Positions 6,750 to 8,924 of a stretch of 8,924 bases of DNA are shown piece after piece. The notes beneath the pieces were generated by a model. That model did not search any database and was not told the origin of the DNA. It saw only the letters and a program-made list of their open reading frames with translations. This DNA comes from Candidatus Brocadiaceae bacterium (GTDB lineage: Bacteria > Planctomycetota > Brocadiia > SM23-32), in assembly GCA_003551785.1 (NCBI GenBank), contig PUNP01000407.1:1-8924 (forward strand), written 5' to 3'. Both the position numbers and the translations under genes were made by a program. The stretch's first letter is position 1. Each line of letters starts with the position of its first letter.

Positions 6750-7562
6750 ATGATACTGAACTCTGACCACTCGCTGCGATTTGTGCATGATGGTATTGAC
6801 GGAGATTTTTCTTTCGTGCATTTGAGTGATCTTCAACTGGGTATGCCGGCACGTGCTTTCAGCCGTGGTGAGCGGCGGTCTCTGCGTCTTGAGGAACAAC
6901 CTTACGGCCTTGGCACAACCGATGATGCTGTGTTTGAAGTGGTCAGCGCTGTCAACCGGAAGGCGCCTGATCTGGTCATTATTTCCGGGGATATCGTTGA
7001 TTTCTATGATCCATATAATCTGGATCTCGCTTGCAGGGTGATTGAGTGTTTCAATTGCCCCGTTTATCTGACCCTTGGAAACCACGACATCGCGCGATAT
7101 GTTCCGCCCGACCAATGGCTGAAAGGAGAGAGTGACACAAAAGAACGGTGGCGAAGCCGTTTCCGTCTCCCGTCTTTTAGCTACGCATTCCGCCATAAGG
7201 GTATGCGTTTTATTGCTCTTGACACGTCGTTCAATCGTGTGGAAACGTCCGATCTCGAATGGCTTCAGCAGATACTGAGCGACGAACCGGGTGTGCCGAC
7301 TCTTCTGTTTTACCACGTTCCGGCACCGATACCGAGTCTGGTGCCGGAGGTCAAAAGGATGAGGGAGAAGTATTATTGCCTTGATCCAGGGCAAGATACC
7401 GACAGGTTCATGGAGATTCTAAGTCTTTTCCCCTGTATCATCTCCACGTTTTGCGGACATATACATTTTTATTCCGCTCACCGTTGCGGCGGGGCTTTGC
7501 AGACAAGCGTCTATCCAGCCTGCTACGGCGGATATCGAACGGTTACGGTACAAAAAAGTTGA
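6750..7562 (+). CDS. Calcineurin-like metallophosphoesterase with DxQ first motif
   Basis: This 270-residue protein has the five motif blocks of the calcineurin-like phosphoesterase superfamily: HLSDLQLG (24-31), SGDIVD (79-84), LGNHD (109-113), FYHVP (187-191) and CGHIH (235-239). These residues hold the two metal ions that hydrolyse a phosphoester bond. The first block is D27-L-Q29 rather than the usual DxH; I recall the same DxQ in the CPPED1/CSTP1-like branch, so activity is probably kept. The length suits a single catalytic domain. There is no signal peptide or membrane segment, so it is likely cytoplasmic. The ATG at 6750 has no clear Shine-Dalgarno, and no other in-frame ATG, GTG or TTG lies in the 34-base gap before it. 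The substrate (nucleotide, sugar phosphate or protein) cannot be told. Confidence 0.9.
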   Translation: MILNSDHSLRFVHDGIDGDFSFVHLSDLQLGMPARAFSRGERRSLRLEEQPYGLGTTDDAVFEVVSAVNRKAPDLVIISGDIVDFYDPYNLDLACRVIECFNCPVYLTLGNHDIARYVPPDQWLKGESDTKERWRSRFRLPSFSYAFRHKGMRFIALDTSFNRVETSDLEWLQQILSDEPGVPTLLFYHVPAPIPSLVPEVKRMREKYYCLDPGQDTDRFMEILSLFPCIISTFCGHIHFYSAHRCGGALQTSVYPACYGGYRTVTVQKS

Positions 7563-7621
7563 GTTTCAGGGAGGCTCATATTTCGGGATTTTGTTAAATA
7601 ATTATCATTTTTTAATTGCGC
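7563..7621 (+). other. Short AT-rich gap before the carbamoyltransferase gene
   Basis: These 59 bases contain GGGAGG (7570-7575), which is too far from the ATG at 7622 to serve it, and an AT-rich half with a T6 run. I see no hairpin before the T run, so no intrinsic terminator is supported, and no convincing -35/-10 pair. The spacing allows co-transcription with the phosphoesterase gene. Confidence 0.35.
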
Positions 7622-8924
7622 ATGAATATATTAGGAATAAGTGATGCTGTGACCGATTCGGGTATTGCATATTGCAAGGATGGAGATTTGGTTATGGCTG
7701 TCAATGAAGAACGATTCACACGCAAAAAAACACGGGGTGGATTCCCTCTGCGATCCCTGCGTTACTTCACTGATTCCTGCGGAAACAGCCCCGATTCGAT
7801 CGATCGGATCGCTGCAACGGGGATTCTGACGCCAACGCTGCTGACACGTTTTTCGAAAAGCATCGACAATATCGACAAGTATGAAAAGAAGGAGTCCGGG
7901 ATCAGCGCGCGAATTATAGATAGTATCGAATATGCCTTTAAACTCACGACATGCATTAAACCGGAGAGCCGCGCGGCCGGTTCCGTTCAACGTATTGCCG
8001 AGCGATGTCTGCGAAACAAACTGCCCGGCGTTTTGACAGAGAAACCCATCGATTTCATTGAACATCACCTCGCTCATGCATGTGCGGCGTTTTACTCTTC
8101 GCCTTTCGGTGAATCCTTGGTGGCGACTTTTGATGGGTATGGGGATAGTTATTCCGGGAAAATTTATCTTTTCAAAGACGGGAGGGTAAAAACTCTGTTT
8201 AAATCCGACGCTTTGGATTCACTGGGACTTTTTTATTCGTTATTGACTGTATTGGCGGGGTATAAAGAACACAGGCATGAAGGGAAAATTACCGGTCTGG
8301 CAGCATTTGGAAATCCTGACGCTGTTGAACTGAACTTCCCTTTCGAGTTGACCCCGGAGCTGGAGCTGAAATACACGGGGGATCATGGTATGCGTGGGCT
8401 TAAATCCCTGAAAAAGGAGCTCTCAAGACACGAGCTCAAGGATATTGCCGCCTGGCTGCAAAGCAATACCGAACACTATGTGTGCAAAATCATTTCACAT
8501 TTTCTGAAGCAGACCGCTCAGCGAAATATTTGTCTGGCAGGCGGGCTTTTCGCGAATGTAAAGCTGAATCAGAAAATTCATGAACTTCAGGGAGTTCGCA
8601 ATATCTACGTCTATCCCGCCATGAGCGATGCCGGTATAGCGCATGGTGCGGCCTGCGCCATGCACACGAAGAAAAATGTTTTAAACGATGTCTATTTGGG
8701 ACCCGGCTATTCGGACGGAGCGATAAGGCGTGTTCTGAGTCGAAGTTGCTTGAATTATAAGAAGTGTGAAAATGTTGAGCGGGAGATCGCCGGTTTGCTG
8801 GCTCAGGGGAAGATAGTGGCAAGGTTTAACGGGAGAATGGAATATGGCCCGCGGGCGCTGGGCAACAGAAGCATTCTCGTAGAGGCAAAGAATCCCGGCA
8901 TAAACGACGTCCTTAACGAACGGC
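7622..8924 (+). CDS. Carbamoyltransferase, NodU/CmcH family (3' partial)
   Basis: The frame is open from ATG 7622 to the window end, 434 codons plus one base. The start fits the family N-terminus (MNILGIS). Visible motifs: NEERFTRKK (28-36); HHLAHA (148-153), the metal-binding motif of the Kae1-like domain; FDGYGD (170-175); HEGKITGLAAFG (219-230); LAGGLFANVKLN (305-316); YPAMSDAGIAHGAA (331-344); and GRMEYGPRALGNRSIL (404-419), the family hallmark that leads into the YrdC-like C-terminal part. Members such as TobZ and NodU use carbamoyl phosphate and ATP to put a carbamoyl group on a sugar or other hydroxyl; the acceptor is unknown here. The usual HDxS near residue 11 reads TDSG, so the histidine of the canonical enzymes is absent. 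A total of about 550-600 residues is typical, so a quarter or more is missing. There is no Shine-Dalgarno. The DNA looks poorer in GC than the first two genes. It is probably cytoplasmic. Confidence 0.93.
   Translation, partial: MNILGISDAVTDSGIAYCKDGDLVMAVNEERFTRKKTRGGFPLRSLRYFTDSCGNSPDSIDRIAATGILTPTLLTRFSKSIDNIDKYEKKESGISARIIDSIEYAFKLTTCIKPESRAAGSVQRIAERCLRNKLPGVLTEKPIDFIEHHLAHACAAFYSSPFGESLVATFDGYGDSYSGKIYLFKDGRVKTLFKSDALDSLGLFYSLLTVLAGYKEHRHEGKITGLAAFGNPDAVELNFPFELTPELELKYTGDHGMRGLKSLKKELSRHELKDIAAWLQSNTEHYVCKIISHFLKQTAQRNICLAGGLFANVKLNQKIHELQGVRNIYVYPAMSDAGIAHGAACAMHTKKNVLNDVYLGPGYSDGAIRRVLSRSCLNYKKCENVEREIAGLLAQGKIVARFNGRMEYGPRALGNRSILVEAKNPGINDVLNER

Noticed and set aside
7631..8077. 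148-codon open frame on the - strand
   Set aside because: It is a shadow of the carbamoyltransferase gene, whose + frame carries all family motifs through to the window end.
8490..8822. 110-codon open frame on the - strand
   Set aside because: Antisense to the conserved GGLFAN and YPAMSDAG region of the carbamoyltransferase, with no motif of its own.

Overview
The window carries four genes (one split by a frameshift), all on the + strand, plus one 213-base intergenic stretch. Both ends are cut: the first gene has already begun before base 1 and the last runs off the right edge. The family mix suggests a bacterium of the Planctomycetota/Verrucomicrobiota/Lentisphaerota/Kiritimatiellota type: a very large PQQ-like beta-propeller protein with HEAT-like, methyltransferase-like and malectin-like parts, followed by a secreted DUF4838 glycosidase-like protein. 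This placement rests on recalled family distribution only; there is no rRNA or other taxonomic marker here.

Layout. Bases 3-4025: the 5'-truncated propeller protein, with a SAM-methyltransferase-like Rossmann segment embedded between two propeller halves and a C-terminal malectin-like carbohydrate-binding domain. Bases 4026-4238: AT-rich intergenic region with a strong Shine-Dalgarno, a possible 7-codon Phe-rich leader ORF and an overlapping perfect TATAAT. Bases 4239-6715: DUF4838 protein with a signal peptide, split into two frames at a run of nine Gs (6095-6103). One more G would restore a single 825-residue protein. Bases 6750-7562: a calcineurin-like metallophosphoesterase with a DxQ first motif. 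Bases 7622-8924: the N-terminal 434 codons of a NodU/CmcH-type carbamoyltransferase, whose stop codon lies beyond the window.

How they may work together (inference). The first two genes look like exported carbohydrate-recognising and carbohydrate-processing proteins. The carbamoyltransferase family modifies sugars or other small molecules with carbamoyl groups. The phosphoesterase sits 34 bases after the DUF4838 gene and 59 bases before the carbamoyltransferase, so genes two to four could be co-transcribed, but nothing in the sequence proves a shared pathway. No tRNA, rRNA, CRISPR array, transposase or attachment site was seen. The most notable points are the frameshift at the G run, the methyltransferase-like insertion in the propeller, the carbamoyltransferase lacking the usual N-terminal HDxS histidine, and the dual-reading leader before the DUF4838 gene.
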